From Burkholderia sp. Bp9142 (GTDB lineage: Bacteria; Pseudomonadota; Gammaproteobacteria; Burkholderiales; Burkholderiaceae): 64,000 nt of DNA. Position numbers and translations under genes: made by a program. Position 1 is the stretch's first letter. Each line of letters opens with the position of its first letter. The notes beneath the pieces were generated by a model. That model was not told where the DNA came from and did no database searches. It saw only the letters and a program-made list of their open reading frames with translations. Positions 35,701 through 47,769 of the stretch are shown here, piece by piece. The DNA lies in assembly GCF_003853415.1 (NCBI RefSeq), contig NZ_QTPP01000003.1, positions 124,001-188,000 on the forward strand, in the 5' to 3' direction.

Positions 35701-36465
35701 ATGAGATTGCAGGGCAAGCGCGCGCTGGTGACGGCGGCCGGGCAGGGTATCGGCCGCGCGACGGCGCTGCGGTTCGCAAGCGAGGGCGCCGACGTGCTGG
35801 CGACCGACATCAACGAAGCCGCGCTCGCGCAACTCGCGGCCGACGCCGAGCGCGCGGGCAGCCGGCTGGCGACGCGGCGGCTCGACGTGACCGATGCGGG
35901 CGACGTCGCGGCACTCGCCGCGCAGGAGCGCGCGTTCGACGTGCTGTTCAACTGCGCCGGCTACGTGCACCACGGCTCGATCCTCGACTGCGATGACGCC
36001 GCCTGGGCGTTCTCACTGAACCTGAACGTCACGTCGATGTACCGGCTGATCCGCGCGTTGCTGCCGGCGATGCTGGAAGCGGGCGGCGCGTCGATCATCA
36101 ACATGGCGTCGGCCGCGTCGAGCGTGAAGGGCGTGCCGAACCGCTTCGTCTACGGCACGACCAAGGCGGCCGTGATCGGGCTGACCAAGGCGGTCGCCGC
36201 CGATTTCGTCGAGCAGCGCATTCGCTGCAACGCGATCTGCCCGGGCACGATCGAGTCGCCGTCGCTGGAACAGCGGATCGCCGAGCAGGCGCGCACGCGC
36301 CAGGTGGCGACCGACGTCGTGCGCCAGGCGTTCGTCGCGCGCCAGCCGATGGGCCGCATCGGCACCGCGGACGAAGTGGCCGCGCTCGCGCTGTATCTCG
36401 CGTCCGACGAAGCGTCGTTCACGACCGGCGCGATTCACCTGATCGATGGCGGCTGGTCAAACTGA
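35701..36465 (+). CDS. 2-keto-3-deoxy-L-fuconate dehydrogenase (SDR)
   Basis: A 254-residue SDR similar to the human DHRS6/BDH2 group: cofactor motif TAAGQGIGRAT (about 11-21), NCAGYVHHGSILDC, catalytic Ser in NMASAASS, Tyr/Lys in YGTTK, and the conserved CNAICPGTIESPSL. In the non-phosphorylating L-fucose pathway this enzyme oxidises 2-keto-3-deoxy-L-fuconate to the 2,4-diketo acid. AGGAGG precedes the ATG. It leads the fucose gene set, with the hydrolase and dehydratase directly after. Confidence 0.85.
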   Translation: MRLQGKRALVTAAGQGIGRATALRFASEGADVLATDINEAALAQLAADAERAGSRLATRRLDVTDAGDVAALAAQERAFDVLFNCAGYVHHGSILDCDDAAWAFSLNLNVTSMYRLIRALLPAMLEAGGASIINMASAASSVKGVPNRFVYGTTKAAVIGLTKAVAADFVEQRIRCNAICPGTIESPSLEQRIAEQARTRQVATDVVRQAFVARQPMGRIGTADEVAALALYLASDEASFTTGAIHLIDGGWSN

Positions 36466-36519
36466 CCGTGTCGAACTGACCACGCATCCCTATTCACTTT
36501 CCGCTTCCGTTCAAACGAC

Positions 36520-37362
36520 ATGAAACTGCTGAGATTTGGCGACAAACACCATGAGAAACCGGGCCTGCTCGATGCGCAGGGCAAGATCCGCGACCTGTCG
36601 GGCGTGATCGACGACATCGCCGGCGATGCGCTGACGCCAGCATCGCTCGCGCGGCTGCGCGACATCGAGCCATCGTCGCTGCCGTTGGTCGACGGCACGC
36701 CGCGGCTAGGCGCATGTGTCGGCCGCGTCGGCAAGTTCATCTGCATCGGGCTCAACTATTCCGACCACGCGGCCGAATCGGGGATGGAAGTCCCGAAGGA
36801 GCCGGTCGTGTTCGGCAAATGGACGAGCGCGATCTCGGGGCCGAACGACGACGTCGAGATTCCGCGCGGCTCGGAGAAGACCGACTGGGAAGTCGAGCTC
36901 GGCGTCGTGATCGGCCAGGGCGGCCGCTATATCGACGAAGCCGATGCACTGTCGCACGTCGCCGGCTACTGCGTGGTGAACGACGTGTCGGAGCGCGAAT
37001 ACCAGCTCGAACGCGGCGGCACGTGGGACAAGGGCAAGGGCAACGACACGTTCGGCCCGCTCGGCCCGTGGCTCGTGACGGCCGACGAAGTGCCCGATCC
37101 GCACGCGCTGCGGCTGTGGCTCGACGTCGACGGCCACCGCTACCAGAACGGCACGACCGCCACGATGGTGTTCCGCGTGCCGCACCTGATCAGCTACCTG
37201 AGCCGCTTCATGAGCCTGCAGCCGGGCGACGTGATCTCGACCGGCACGCCGCCGGGCGTGGGCCTTGGCCAGAAGCCGCCCGTCTATCTGCGCGCCGGGC
37301 AGGTGATCACGCTCGGCATCGACGGGCTCGGCGAGCAGCGCCAGCGCACCGTGCAGGCCTGA
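36520..37362 (+). CDS. 2,4-diketo-3-deoxy-L-fuconate hydrolase (fumarylacetoacetate hydrolase family)
   Basis: A 280-residue FAH-family enzyme, full length. Metal ligands fit the pattern: EVELGVVIGQGG, FICIGLNYSDHAAESG, then GDVISTGTPPGVGLGQKPP. In this pathway it cleaves 2,4-diketo-3-deoxy-L-fuconate to pyruvate and lactate. Such genes are often automatically named ureidoglycolate lyase, but the flanking fuconate dehydratase and KDF dehydrogenase decide the role here. Confidence 0.85.
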   Translation: MKLLRFGDKHHEKPGLLDAQGKIRDLSGVIDDIAGDALTPASLARLRDIEPSSLPLVDGTPRLGACVGRVGKFICIGLNYSDHAAESGMEVPKEPVVFGKWTSAISGPNDDVEIPRGSEKTDWEVELGVVIGQGGRYIDEADALSHVAGYCVVNDVSEREYQLERGGTWDKGKGNDTFGPLGPWLVTADEVPDPHALRLWLDVDGHRYQNGTTATMVFRVPHLISYLSRFMSLQPGDVISTGTPPGVGLGQKPPVYLRAGQVITLGIDGLGEQRQRTVQA

Positions 37363-37385
37363 TTCCCTTTAACGGACCGTTCGCC

Positions 37386-39504
<2,119 letters not shown>

Positions 39505-39516
39505 GGACGGCGAGCC

Positions 39517-41055
39517 ATGCAACCCGACCCGAACCTGAACACCGCGCCGCCGCTGATCGCGTTGACCGGCGTCAGCAAGCGTTTTCCGGGCGTGCAGGCG
39601 CTCGACGACTGCCACTTCGACCTGCGCGCCGGCGAAGTGCATGCGCTGATGGGCGAAAACGGCGCCGGCAAGTCGACGTTGATGAAGATCCTCGCGGGCG
39701 TGTATCAGAAGGATGAAGGCGAGATCCGGATGGACGGGCGCGCGGTGGAGATCGACGATCCGCGCGCCGCGCAGGCGCTCGGGATCGGCATCATCCATCA
39801 GGAACTGAACCTGATGAACCACCTGAGCGTCGCGCAGAACATCTTCATCGGACGCGAGCCGCGCGGCCGCTTCGGCGTGTTCGTCGACGAAGAGAAACTC
39901 AACCGCGACGCGGCCGCGATCTTCGCGCGGATGCGGCTCGATCTCGATCCGCGCACGCCGGTCGGCCGGCTGACGGTCGCGAAGCAGCAGATGGTCGAGA
40001 TCGCGAAGGCGCTGTCGTTCGAGTCGCGCGTGCTGATCATGGACGAGCCGACCGCGGCGCTGAACAACGCGGAAATCGCCGAGCTGTTCCGCATCATCGG
40101 CGACCTGCGCGCGCACGGCGTCGGCGTCGTCTACATCTCGCACAAGATGGACGAGCTGCGCCAGATCGCCGATCGCGTGACCGTGATGCGCGACGGCAAG
40201 TACGTCGCGACCGTGCCGATGGCCGGCACGTCGATGGACGCGATCATCGCGATGATGGTCGGTCGCCAGCTCGATACGACGTTCCGCACGCCGCCCGATA
40301 CGTCGGCCAACGAGGTCGCGCTCGAAGTGCGCGGGCTGTCGCGCGGCCGCGCGATCCGCGACGTCGGCTTCACGCTGCGGCGCGGCGAGATTCTCGGCTT
40401 CGCGGGGCTGATGGGCGCGGGCCGCACCGAGGTCGCGCGCGCGGTATTTGGCGCGGATCCGGTCGACGCGGGCGAGATCCGCGTGCACGGCAGGACCGTG
40501 ACGATCCGCACGCCGGCCGACGCGGTCGCGCACGGGATCGGTTATCTGTCGGAGGACCGCAAGCACTTCGGGCTCGCGGTCGGGATGGACGTGCAGAACA
40601 ACATCGCGTTGTCGAGCATGCGCCGCTTCGTGCGCCGCGGCATGTTCCTCGATGCACGCGAGATGCGCGACACCGCGCAGTCGTACGTGCGCCAGCTCGC
40701 GATCCGCACGCCGTCGGTCGCGCAGCCCGCGCGCCTCCTGTCGGGCGGCAACCAGCAGAAGATCGTGATCGCGAAGTGGCTGCTGCGCGATTGCGACATC
40801 CTGTTCTTCGACGAGCCGACGCGCGGCATCGACGTCGGCGCGAAAAGTGAGATCTACAAGCTGCTCGACGCGCTCGCCGCCGACGGCAAGGCGATCGTGA
40901 TGATCTCGTCGGAGTTGCCCGAGGTGCTGCGCATGAGCCACCGGATTCTCGTGATGTGCGAAGGGCGCGTGACCGGCGAATTGCGCGCGGCCGACGCCAC
41001 GCAGGAAAAGATCATGCAGCTCGCGACGCAGCGCGAGTCGACCGTATTGTCCTGA
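39517..41055 (+). CDS. Sugar ABC importer, duplicated ATPase (L-fucose uptake)
   Basis: A 512-residue RbsA/MglA-type protein with two ATPase halves. The first has Walker [10 protein letters not shown] and signature/Walker B ending [10 protein letters not shown]; the second has the degenerate GLMGAGRTE and then [16 protein letters not shown] and [11 protein letters not shown]. It energises uptake of a monosaccharide, almost certainly L-fucose given the operon. It follows the fucose dehydrogenase gene by 12 nt. Confidence 0.92.
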   Translation: MQPDPNLNTAPPLIALTGVSKRFPGVQALDDCHFDLRAGEVHALMGENGAGKSTLMKILAGVYQKDEGEIRMDGRAVEIDDPRAAQALGIGIIHQELNLMNHLSVAQNIFIGREPRGRFGVFVDEEKLNRDAAAIFARMRLDLDPRTPVGRLTVAKQQMVEIAKALSFESRVLIMDEPTAALNNAEIAELFRIIGDLRAHGVGVVYISHKMDELRQIADRVTVMRDGKYVATVPMAGTSMDAIIAMMVGRQLDTTFRTPPDTSANEVALEVRGLSRGRAIRDVGFTLRRGEILGFAGLMGAGRTEVARAVFGADPVDAGEIRVHGRTVTIRTPADAVAHGIGYLSEDRKHFGLAVGMDVQNNIALSSMRRFVRRGMFLDAREMRDTAQSYVRQLAIRTPSVAQPARLLSGGNQQKIVIAKWLLRDCDILFFDEPTRGIDVGAKSEIYKLLDALAADGKAIVMISSELPEVLRMSHRILVMCEGRVTGELRAADATQEKIMQLATQRESTVLS

Positions 41056-41074
41056 TTACGACGCTTACCCGATC

Positions 41075-42112
41075 ATGTCCAACGATACGCATCCCGTTCC
41101 GCCCCTTGCTTCCGGCGACACGCCGGCCGCCGCATCGCGCCTGAAGTCGCGCTTCTTCAACCCGGCCGCGCGGCAGAAGCTGCTCGCGTTCGCGAGCCTC
41201 GTGCTGCTGATCGCGTTCTTCAGCTTCGCGTCGTCGAACTTCCTCGAAGTCGACAACCTCGTGTCGATCCTGCAGGCCACCGCCGTGAACGGCGTGCTGG
41301 CCGTCGCCTGTACCTACGTGATCATCACGTCGGGCATCGACCTGTCGGTCGGCACGCTGATGACGTTCTGCGCGGTGATGGCCGGCGTCGTGCTCACGAA
41401 CTGGGGCATGCCGCTGCCGCTCGGGATCCTGGCCGCGCTGTGCTTCGGCGCGCTGTCGGGCAGCGTGTCGGGCTTCGTGATCGCGAAGATGAAGGTGCCG
41501 CCGTTCATCGCGACGCTCGGCATGATGATGCTGCTCAAGGGGCTGTCGCTCGTGATCTCGGGCACGCGGCCGATCTACTTCAACGATACGCCGGGCTTCA
41601 CGTCGATCGCGCAGGATTCGCTGATCGGCAGCCTGATCCCCGCGCTGCCGATTCCGAACGCGGTGCTGATCCTGTTCCTCGTCGCGATCGGCGCGTCGAT
41701 CGTGCTGAACCGCACCCTCTTCGGCCGCTACACGTTCGCGCTCGGCAGCAACGAGGAAGCGCTGCGGCTGTCCGGCGTGAACGTCGACGCGTGGAAGATC
41801 GCCGTCTACACGTTCAGCGGCGCGGTGTGCGGGATCGCCGGGCTCCTGATCGCGTCGCGGCTGAATTCCGCGCAGCCCGCGCTCGGGCAGGGCTACGAGC
41901 TCGATGCGATCGCGGCCGTCGTGATCGGCGGCACGTCGCTGTCGGGCGGCGCGGGCAGCATCGTCGGCACCATCATCGGCGCGTTCATCATGAGCGTGCT
42001 GACCAACGGCCTGCGCATCCTGTCGGTCGCGCAGGAATGGCAGACGGTCGTGACGGGCGTGATCATCATCCTCGCCGTCTACGTGGACATCCTGCGCCGG
42101 CGCCGCCGCTGA
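41075..42112 (+). CDS. Sugar ABC importer, permease (L-fucose uptake)
   Basis: A 345-residue RbsC-family permease with about ten membrane segments and the family signatures CTYVIITSGIDLSVG, IATLGMMMLLKGLSLVISGTRP (in parts) and GGTSLSGGAGSIVGTIIGAF. It forms the membrane channel with the duplicated ATPase. It begins 19 nt after that gene. The following 118-bp gap contains a hexanucleotide repeat array. Confidence 0.92.
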   Translation: MSNDTHPVPPLASGDTPAAASRLKSRFFNPAARQKLLAFASLVLLIAFFSFASSNFLEVDNLVSILQATAVNGVLAVACTYVIITSGIDLSVGTLMTFCAVMAGVVLTNWGMPLPLGILAALCFGALSGSVSGFVIAKMKVPPFIATLGMMMLLKGLSLVISGTRPIYFNDTPGFTSIAQDSLIGSLIPALPIPNAVLILFLVAIGASIVLNRTLFGRYTFALGSNEEALRLSGVNVDAWKIAVYTFSGAVCGIAGLLIASRLNSAQPALGQGYELDAIAAVVIGGTSLSGGAGSIVGTIIGAFIMSVLTNGLRILSVAQEWQTVVTGVIIILAVYVDILRRRRR

Positions 42113-42118
42113 CGCACG

Positions 42119-42169
<51 letters not shown>

Positions 42170-42230
42170 ACATGCGCTTCACCGCCGGCCGGGCCGGCAT
42201 TTCAGTCGATACCAACCAAGGAGACGCGAA

Positions 42231-43172
42231 GTGATCAGGAGCAAGGTGTTGAACGCGATCGTCGGGCTGACGTTCGCCGTCGGCGTGACGGCCGGCGCGC
42301 AGGCGCAGGAAACCTATATCCCGCTGATCTCGAAGGGCTTCCAGCATCAGTTCTGGCAGGCCGTGAAAGCGGGCGCGATGCAGGCCGCGAAGGACTACAA
42401 GGTGAAGGTGACCTTCGAAGGCCCCGAAACCGAGGCGATGGTCGACAAGCAGATCGACATGCTGTCCGCCGCGATCGCGAAGAAGCCCGCCGCGCTCGGC
42501 TTCGCGGCGCTCGACAGCAAGGCCGCGCTGCCGCTCCTGAAGAAGGCGCAGGCCGAGAAGATCCCGGTGATCGCGTTCGACTCGGGCGTCGACAGCGACA
42601 TCCCGGTGACGACGGCCGCGACCAACAACAAGGCCGCCGCCGCGCTCGCCGCCGACAAGCTCGCCGCGCTGATCGGCGACGAAGGCGAGGTGGCCGTGGT
42701 CGCGCACGACCAGACGAGCCGCACCGGCATCGACCGCCGCGACGGCTTTCTCGAGCGGATGAAGTCGGCGCACCCGAAGGTGAAGGTCGTCACCGTGCAG
42801 TACGGCGAAGGCGACCAGCTGAAGTCGACCGAGGTGACGAAGTCGATGCTGCAGGCGTATCCGAAGCTCAAGGGCCTGTTCGGCACCAACGAAGGCTCGG
42901 CGATCGGCGTGGTGAACGGCGTGCGCGAGATGAAGCGCAAGGTCGTGATCGTCGGCTACGATTCGGGCAAGCAGCAGAAGGACGCGATCCGCAGCGGGCT
43001 GATGGCCGGCGCGATCACGCAGAATCCGATCGGGATCGGCTACAAGACGGTTGAAGGGGCCGTGAAGGCGATCAAGGGCGAGAAGCTGCCGAAGGTCATC
43101 GATACCGGTTTCTACTGGTATGACAAGACCAATATCGACGACCCGAAGATCACGGCGGTGTTGTACGACTGA
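42231..43172 (+). CDS. Periplasmic sugar-binding protein (L-fucose uptake)
   Basis: A 313-residue RbsB-type binding protein (periplasmic-binding domain 4) with signal peptide 1-24 (VGLTFAVGVTAGAQA) and motifs PLISKGFQHQFWQAVKAGAMQAAKDY (in parts), GFAALDSKAALP and DSDIPVTTAATNNKAAA. The GTG start follows GGAGACGCGAA. Together with the ATPase and permease it completes the fucose importer. Here the binding-protein gene comes last, unlike most rbs-type operons. Confidence 0.9.
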   Translation: MIRSKVLNAIVGLTFAVGVTAGAQAQETYIPLISKGFQHQFWQAVKAGAMQAAKDYKVKVTFEGPETEAMVDKQIDMLSAAIAKKPAALGFAALDSKAALPLLKKAQAEKIPVIAFDSGVDSDIPVTTAATNNKAAAALAADKLAALIGDEGEVAVVAHDQTSRTGIDRRDGFLERMKSAHPKVKVVTVQYGEGDQLKSTEVTKSMLQAYPKLKGLFGTNEGSAIGVVNGVREMKRKVVIVGYDSGKQQKDAIRSGLMAGAITQNPIGIGYKTVEGAVKAIKGEKLPKVIDTGFYWYDKTNIDDPKITAVLYD

Positions 43173-43220
43173 GCGTGACGTGATGTGATGCTGCGGGTAA
43201 CGGCGAACCACGAGGACACC

Positions 43221-44111
43221 ATGGGCGCAGTACGTATCGATTCCCACCAGCACTTCTGGCGTTACCGCGCGGCCGACTATCCGTGGATCGGCCCCGGGAT
43301 GGGCGTGCTTGCCCGCGACTACCTGCCCGACGCGCTATGGCCGCAGATGCATGCGCAGGCGCTCGGCGCGTCGATCGCGGTGCAGGCGCGCGCCGGGCGT
43401 GACGAGACGGCGTTCCTGCTCGATCTCGCCCGCGACGACGCGCATATCGCGGCGGTGGTCGGCTGGGAGGATCTCGGTGCGCCGGCGCTCGCCGATCGCA
43501 TCGCCGAATGGCGCAGCCCGAAGTTGCGTGGTTTTCGTCACCAGGTGCAGGACGAAGCCGACGTCGGCGCGTTCGTCGCGGATCCCGCGTTCAATCGCGG
43601 CGTCGCGTGGCTGCAGGCGAACGGCTATGTGTACGACGTGCTCGTGTTCGAGCGTCAGTTGCCCGACGTGCGCGCGTTCTGCGCGCGGCACGATGCGCAC
43701 TGGCTCGTGCTCGATCATGCGGGCAAGCCCGCGCTCGCCGAGTTCGACCGGGACGCTACGGCATTCGCACGCTGGCGCGCCGGGCTGCGCGAGCTGGGCG
43801 CGCTGCCGCACGTCGTGTGCAAGCTGTCGGGGCTCGTGACCGAGACGGACTGGCGGCGCGGCCTGCGCGGCCGGGACATCCGGCACATCGAGCAATGCCT
43901 CGATGCGGCGCTCGACGCGTTCGGCCCGCAGCGGCTGATGTTCGGGTCGGACTGGCCCGTGTGCCTGCTCGCGGCGTCGTATGACGAGGTGGCGTCGCTG
44001 GTCGAGCGCTGGGCCGAAGCGCGGCTGTCGGCGGCCGAGCGCACCGCGTTGTGGGGCGGCACGGCCGTGCGTTGCTATGCGGTGCCGGACGACGCGAGGC
44101 CCGGCATATAA
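43221..44111 (+). CDS. L-fucono-1,5-lactonase (amidohydrolase superfamily)
   Basis: A 296-residue COG3618-type amidohydrolase. It opens with RIDSHQHFWRY, the HxH metal motif, and contains VVGWEDLGAP, LVLDHAGKP and the conserved FGSDWPVC near the end. Enzymes of this group from Burkholderia hydrolyse L-fucono-1,5-lactone to L-fuconate, step two of the pathway. GAGG precedes the ATG, 12 codons inside the open frame. Confidence 0.88.
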   Translation: MGAVRIDSHQHFWRYRAADYPWIGPGMGVLARDYLPDALWPQMHAQALGASIAVQARAGRDETAFLLDLARDDAHIAAVVGWEDLGAPALADRIAEWRSPKLRGFRHQVQDEADVGAFVADPAFNRGVAWLQANGYVYDVLVFERQLPDVRAFCARHDAHWLVLDHAGKPALAEFDRDATAFARWRAGLRELGALPHVVCKLSGLVTETDWRRGLRGRDIRHIEQCLDAALDAFGPQRLMFGSDWPVCLLAASYDEVASLVERWAEARLSAAERTALWGGTAVRCYAVPDDARPGI

Positions 44112-44127
44112 AATAGGCGCGAACGGC

Positions 44128-44146
44128 CTGACGCACCATTCGTCAG
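44128..44146. promoter_or_regulatory. Inverted repeat upstream of the GntR regulator gene
   Basis: CTGACG, seven bases, CGTCAG lies 36 nt upstream of the regulator start codon, just after an AT-rich TATAAAATAG patch that could be a -10 region. Size and position suit an autoregulatory FadR/GntR operator. Confidence 0.4.
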
Positions 44147-44181
44147 ACCGTCGCAACGCAACCGCTTACCTGTATCAACGT

Positions 44182-44943
44182 ATGTCCATCCAGCCGATTC
44201 AGAACCGCCGCCTCTACCAGCAGATCGCCGACAAGCTCAGCGCGATGATCGAGTCCGGCGACTTCCCGCCGGGCAGCTACCTGCCGCCCGAGCGCGAACT
44301 GGCCGAGCAGTTCGGCGTGTCGCGCACGTCGGTGCGCGAGGCGCTGATCGCGCTCGAGGTGAACGGGCTCGTCAGCGTGCGTGTCGGCGATGGCGTGAAG
44401 GTGCGCCAACCCGAGGCGGTGGCCGCGCCGCAGCCGCAGATCGACACGACGGTCGCGCCGTTTTCGATCGTCGAGATCGATCCGGAACTCGGCATCGCGC
44501 TCGACCTCGATACCGAAATCCCGCCGTTCGCGTTGTTGCAGGCACGCCGGCTGATCGAGCCGGAAGCCGCGTCGCTCGCCGCGAAACATGGCTCGGACGC
44601 GCAGATCGAGGGGATTCACGAGGCGTTCCTGCGCAACCAGGAAGACAACCGCAGCGGCTCGCTCACGCATCCGGGCGACCGGCTGTTCCATATCCGCATC
44701 GCGGAAGCGAGCGACAACCCCGCGTATGCGCTGATGATCAAGCAGTTGCTCGCGCACAAGTACGACCTGATGTTCCAGCGGCTGCAGTCGCTGTACATGC
44801 CGAACGACATGCCGCATCGCTCGGAGCTGGAACACCGCGCGATCCTCGACGCGATCCGCGCGCGCGACCCGGAGGCCGCGCGCCGCGCGATGGCCGAGCA
44901 TCTCGACGAGGTGATCCGGATCTTCGGCCGCGCGCTCGACTGA
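44182..44943 (+). CDS. FadR-subfamily GntR regulator of L-fucose catabolism
   Basis: A 253-residue regulator with a GntR winged helix at about 8-75 (LYQQIADKLSAMIESGDFPPG, LAEQFGVSRTSVREALIAL) and an FCD effector domain (LIEPEAASLAAKHGSDAQIE, HIRIAEASDNPAYALMI, HRAILDAIRARD) whose Asp/His residues bind a metal. FCD regulators usually sense organic acids, so L-fuconate or a keto acid of the pathway is the likely inducer. It ends the fucose gene group and is its obvious repressor. Confidence 0.88.
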   Translation: MSIQPIQNRRLYQQIADKLSAMIESGDFPPGSYLPPERELAEQFGVSRTSVREALIALEVNGLVSVRVGDGVKVRQPEAVAAPQPQIDTTVAPFSIVEIDPELGIALDLDTEIPPFALLQARRLIEPEAASLAAKHGSDAQIEGIHEAFLRNQEDNRSGSLTHPGDRLFHIRIAEASDNPAYALMIKQLLAHKYDLMFQRLQSLYMPNDMPHRSELEHRAILDAIRARDPEAARRAMAEHLDEVIRIFGRALD

Positions 44944-44951
44944 GCGCGCGT

Positions 44952-46193
44952 TCAGAAGCGGTCGGCGCGATAGGGCGACGGATCGGTGAACGGCGTTTCG
45001 CCCGTCATCATCTCGGCCAGCAGGCGGCCGGAGACGGGGCCGAGCGTGAGCCCGTGATGGTTGTGCCCGAACGAGAACCACAGCCCGCGATGCGCGGGCG
45101 CGGGGCCGATCACCGGCCGCATGTCGGGCGTGCACGGCCGGAAGCCGAGCCACGGCTGCGGATCGAGCCGTTCGCCGAAGCCGAACACCGGGCGCGCGAC
45201 GCGTTCCGCGCGATCGAGCTGCACGCCCGTCGGCGGCAGTCCGCGCCGCGCGATCTCGACGCCGGTGGTCAGCCGCAATCCGCGCCGCATCGGCGCGATC
45301 ACGTAGCCGAATTCGCGATCGACGATCGGCGCCGACGGCGCGCCGCGTTCTGACGGCGCGTAGTGCATGTGATAGCCGCGCTTCTCGCGCAGCGGAATCG
45401 TGTAGCCGAACTTGCCGAACACCGTGTCGGACCACGGGCCGAGCGCGACGACCACGGCCGGCGCGGCGATCCTGCCTTGCTCCGTCGTGACCTGCCAGCC
45501 AGGCGAAAGCGCGTCGAGGCTCGCGGCATCGCCGGTGAGCAGCGTGCCGCCGCCTTGCACGAAGAGTTGTGCATAGGTTTTGACGAGCGCGGACGGGTCG
45601 ACGACGCTTTTCGGATCGAGCCAGTGGAGTGCGCCGCAGAAGCCGGCGGCGAGGCTCGGTTCCTGCGCGCGGAGTGCCGCGGCATCGAGCGGCGTGATGC
45701 CGAGCCCGTGACGACGCGCGGTGAGTCCCGCATCGGCGACCGCGCGTTCGAACGCGGCCGGCGTGCGAAACGCTTCCATCCAGCCGCTGGCACGCACCAG
45801 TTCCCCTGCGCCGGCTCGCGCGATCAGCGCGTCGTGCTCGACGATGCAGCGCTCGATCAGCGGCAGCATGTCGCGCGAGGCCGCCGCGTGACGCATCGGT
45901 GCCGACTCCCACCAGAAACGCGCGAGCCACGGCGCGAACGCGGGCAGCGACGTGCCGTGCCAGTAGAGATCGGTGGAGCGGTTCAGCGCGTAGCGCATCA
46001 GCGTGAACGGGCTGCGCGGGAACGGATACGGCTCGATCGACGAGCGCTCGATCAGCCCGGCGTTGCCGAAGCTCGTGCCTTCGCCGGGCGCGCCGCGGTC
46101 GACGAGGGCGACCTTGCGGCCGCGATCCTGCAGGTGCAGCGCGGCGGAGACGCCGACGATGCCTGCGCCCAGAACGATTACGTCGAAGTCCAT
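44952..46193 (-). CDS. D-amino acid dehydrogenase-like FAD oxidoreductase (DadA family)
   Basis: A 413-residue FAD protein of the DAO/DadA family: the dinucleotide-binding motif VIVLGAGIVGVSAALHL at residues 4-20, GEGTSFGNAGLIERSS, and the C-terminal GPAPHRGLWFSFGHNHHGLTLGP. It oxidises D-amino acids or related secondary amines at the membrane. The ATG was chosen because the longer frame adds only a His/Pro-rich tail without family similarity. It is convergent with the fucose regulator and may act independently of it. Confidence 0.85.
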   Translation of the reverse strand: MDFDVIVLGAGIVGVSAALHLQDRGRKVALVDRGAPGEGTSFGNAGLIERSSIEPYPFPRSPFTLMRYALNRSTDLYWHGTSLPAFAPWLARFWWESAPMRHAAASRDMLPLIERCIVEHDALIARAGAGELVRASGWMEAFRTPAAFERAVADAGLTARRHGLGITPLDAAALRAQEPSLAAGFCGALHWLDPKSVVDPSALVKTYAQLFVQGGGTLLTGDAASLDALSPGWQVTTEQGRIAAPAVVVALGPWSDTVFGKFGYTIPLREKRGYHMHYAPSERGAPSAPIVDREFGYVIAPMRRGLRLTTGVEIARRGLPPTGVQLDRAERVARPVFGFGERLDPQPWLGFRPCTPDMRPVIGPAPAHRGLWFSFGHNHHGLTLGPVSGRLLAEMMTGETPFTDPSPYRADRF

Positions 46194-46596
46194 CGGTGGT
46201 GGTGACGGCGGTTGATGTCGGTGGCAAGCCAACGTTATGGACGAGGCCGAATGCCGGATACCGCATCGACATGCGGCTGCTTGTTAGGATACTCGCTATG
46301 TCGTTCGATTCGCAAAATCAGGATGCGGCTCAGCGGCTCGCACTTCACGATGGGCGACATTGTGTGCGTCGCTCCTGCGCAAAGTGTCGGTCGGGATGCG
46401 TGGCTTAGGCTCGCGCGTCGCCACTACTCGAACTTGTAACTCCATGATTTAAAATGGATTCGAATCGCCGGTCAGGGCGGCGTTCCGGACCGTGTCCGGT
46501 GCGCGCGTTTCGTGCATGTCGAGCGTGTCGGTGGCGAGCGACGCATGTGTCTATCATGCTGCTGAAGTTGGCTTATTGAATCGATAGAGAAACTGG
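46194..46596. other. Intergenic region left of the toxin-antitoxin-like pair
   Basis: About 400 bp with no supportable gene. The G+C falls towards the right (ATTTAAAATGG, GCTTATTGAATCG), which probably marks the promoter of the XRE-IrrE gene and the edge of an acquired module. Confidence 0.35.
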
Positions 46597-47769
46597 ATGA
46601 AACGAGAACCCGTTGAAGGCGTGCAGCCCGAGGTGTTGCGTTGGGCGAGAGAAACGGTCGGACTGTCGATCGACGAAGTAGCCACCATGCTTCGCATTCC
46701 TTCGACCGAGGTTGTTGACTGGGAGGCGGGCGCCGGGGCGCCGACCTACGTTCAACTCGAGAAGCTCGCGTATCAGGTCTTCAAGAGGCCGCTCGCGGTC
46801 TTCTTTCTTCCGGCGCCGCCCGATGAGAAAGTGCCCCAGCGTGAATTTCGGACGCTCCCTGAAGCGGACATGCGATCGCTCACCCGCGACACTTATCTGC
46901 AGATCCGGCAGGCGCAGGCGTTTCAGCTATCGCTCAGGGAAGTGTTCGGCGGGCGTAATCCTGCGGATGACAGGATCTGGAAATCCTTGTCGCTTTCGCT
47001 GTCGGAGTCCGTATCTCAACAGGCAGAGCGGGTGCGTGATGCGCTCGGTATCACGCTCGATGAACAAGCGTCGTGGCGTAATGATGACCTCACCCTCAAG
47101 CAATGGCGAAAGGCCATCGAAGAAGCGGGCATTTTCGTTTTCAAGTCGGCCTTCAAGCAGCGCGAGATTTCAGGCTTCTGCTTGATGGACGATGCATTCC
47201 CGATCATTTACCTCAACAACAGTACGACGAAGACGCGTCAGATATTCAGTCTTCTGCACGAACTGGCACACTTGCTCTTGAGCATGAACGGCCTGAGCAA
47301 GCTCGATTCCGGCTATATCGATGCGCTTCCGCACGCCGAGAGGAAAATCGAGCGATTCTGCAACGCCATCGCGGCGGAAGTACTGATTCCGCATGCGGCA
47401 TTCGATCGTCTCGTGTCGGCGCTTCCCGCCGATGCAGAGTCCGCGTCCGAGGAGGCGTTTGCCGAACTGGCCAGCTATTTCGGGGTGAGTCGAGAGGCCG
47501 TGCTGCGGCGCTTGCTGGACCAGGGGCGAGTCAGTCAGGCGTTCTACAAGCGCAGGGCGACGATCTGGTCGGCGCAACGTAGAGAGGCAACAGGCGGAAG
47601 CTACTATGCGAACCAAGGTGCATATCTGAGCGACCGTTTCGCGCGAGAAGTCGTCGGTCGTCACTACCGGCATCAAATCACGCTCGAGCAAGCAGCGGAC
47701 TTTCTTGGTATCAAGCCCAAGAACTTTGCGGGATTTGAAGCGCATGTTCTTCATGGGGCCGGTGCATGA
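46597..47769 (+). CDS. XRE helix-turn-helix plus ImmA/IrrE metallopeptidase (antitoxin-like)
   Basis: A 390-residue protein. Residues 9-65 form an XRE-type helix-turn-helix (LRWARETVGLSIDEVATML, STEVVDWEAG). Residues about 170-300 are a zinc metallopeptidase of the ImmA/IrrE (COG2856) family with HELAH at 221-225 (SLLHELAHLLL). The C-terminus (YKRRATIWSAQRR, ITLEQAADFLGI) ends in another helical segment. In related pairs this protein is the antitoxin or regulator of a DUF4411 PIN-like toxin encoded directly after it, and the ATGA overlap with the next gene supports that. Confidence 0.85.
   Translation: MKREPVEGVQPEVLRWARETVGLSIDEVATMLRIPSTEVVDWEAGAGAPTYVQLEKLAYQVFKRPLAVFFLPAPPDEKVPQREFRTLPEADMRSLTRDTYLQIRQAQAFQLSLREVFGGRNPADDRIWKSLSLSLSESVSQQAERVRDALGITLDEQASWRNDDLTLKQWRKAIEEAGIFVFKSAFKQREISGFCLMDDAFPIIYLNNSTTKTRQIFSLLHELAHLLLSMNGLSKLDSGYIDALPHAERKIERFCNAIAAEVLIPHAAFDRLVSALPADAESASEEAFAELASYFGVSREAVLRRLLDQGRVSQAFYKRRATIWSAQRREATGGSYYANQGAYLSDRFAREVVGRHYRHQITLEQAADFLGIKPKNFAGFEAHVLHGAGA

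Noticed and set aside
46425..46480. TTCGAATC stretch considered as a tRNA 3' end or attachment site
   Set aside because: The flanking bases cannot form a T-stem or acceptor stem, and no second copy of the sequence was seen across the toxin-antitoxin-like pair.
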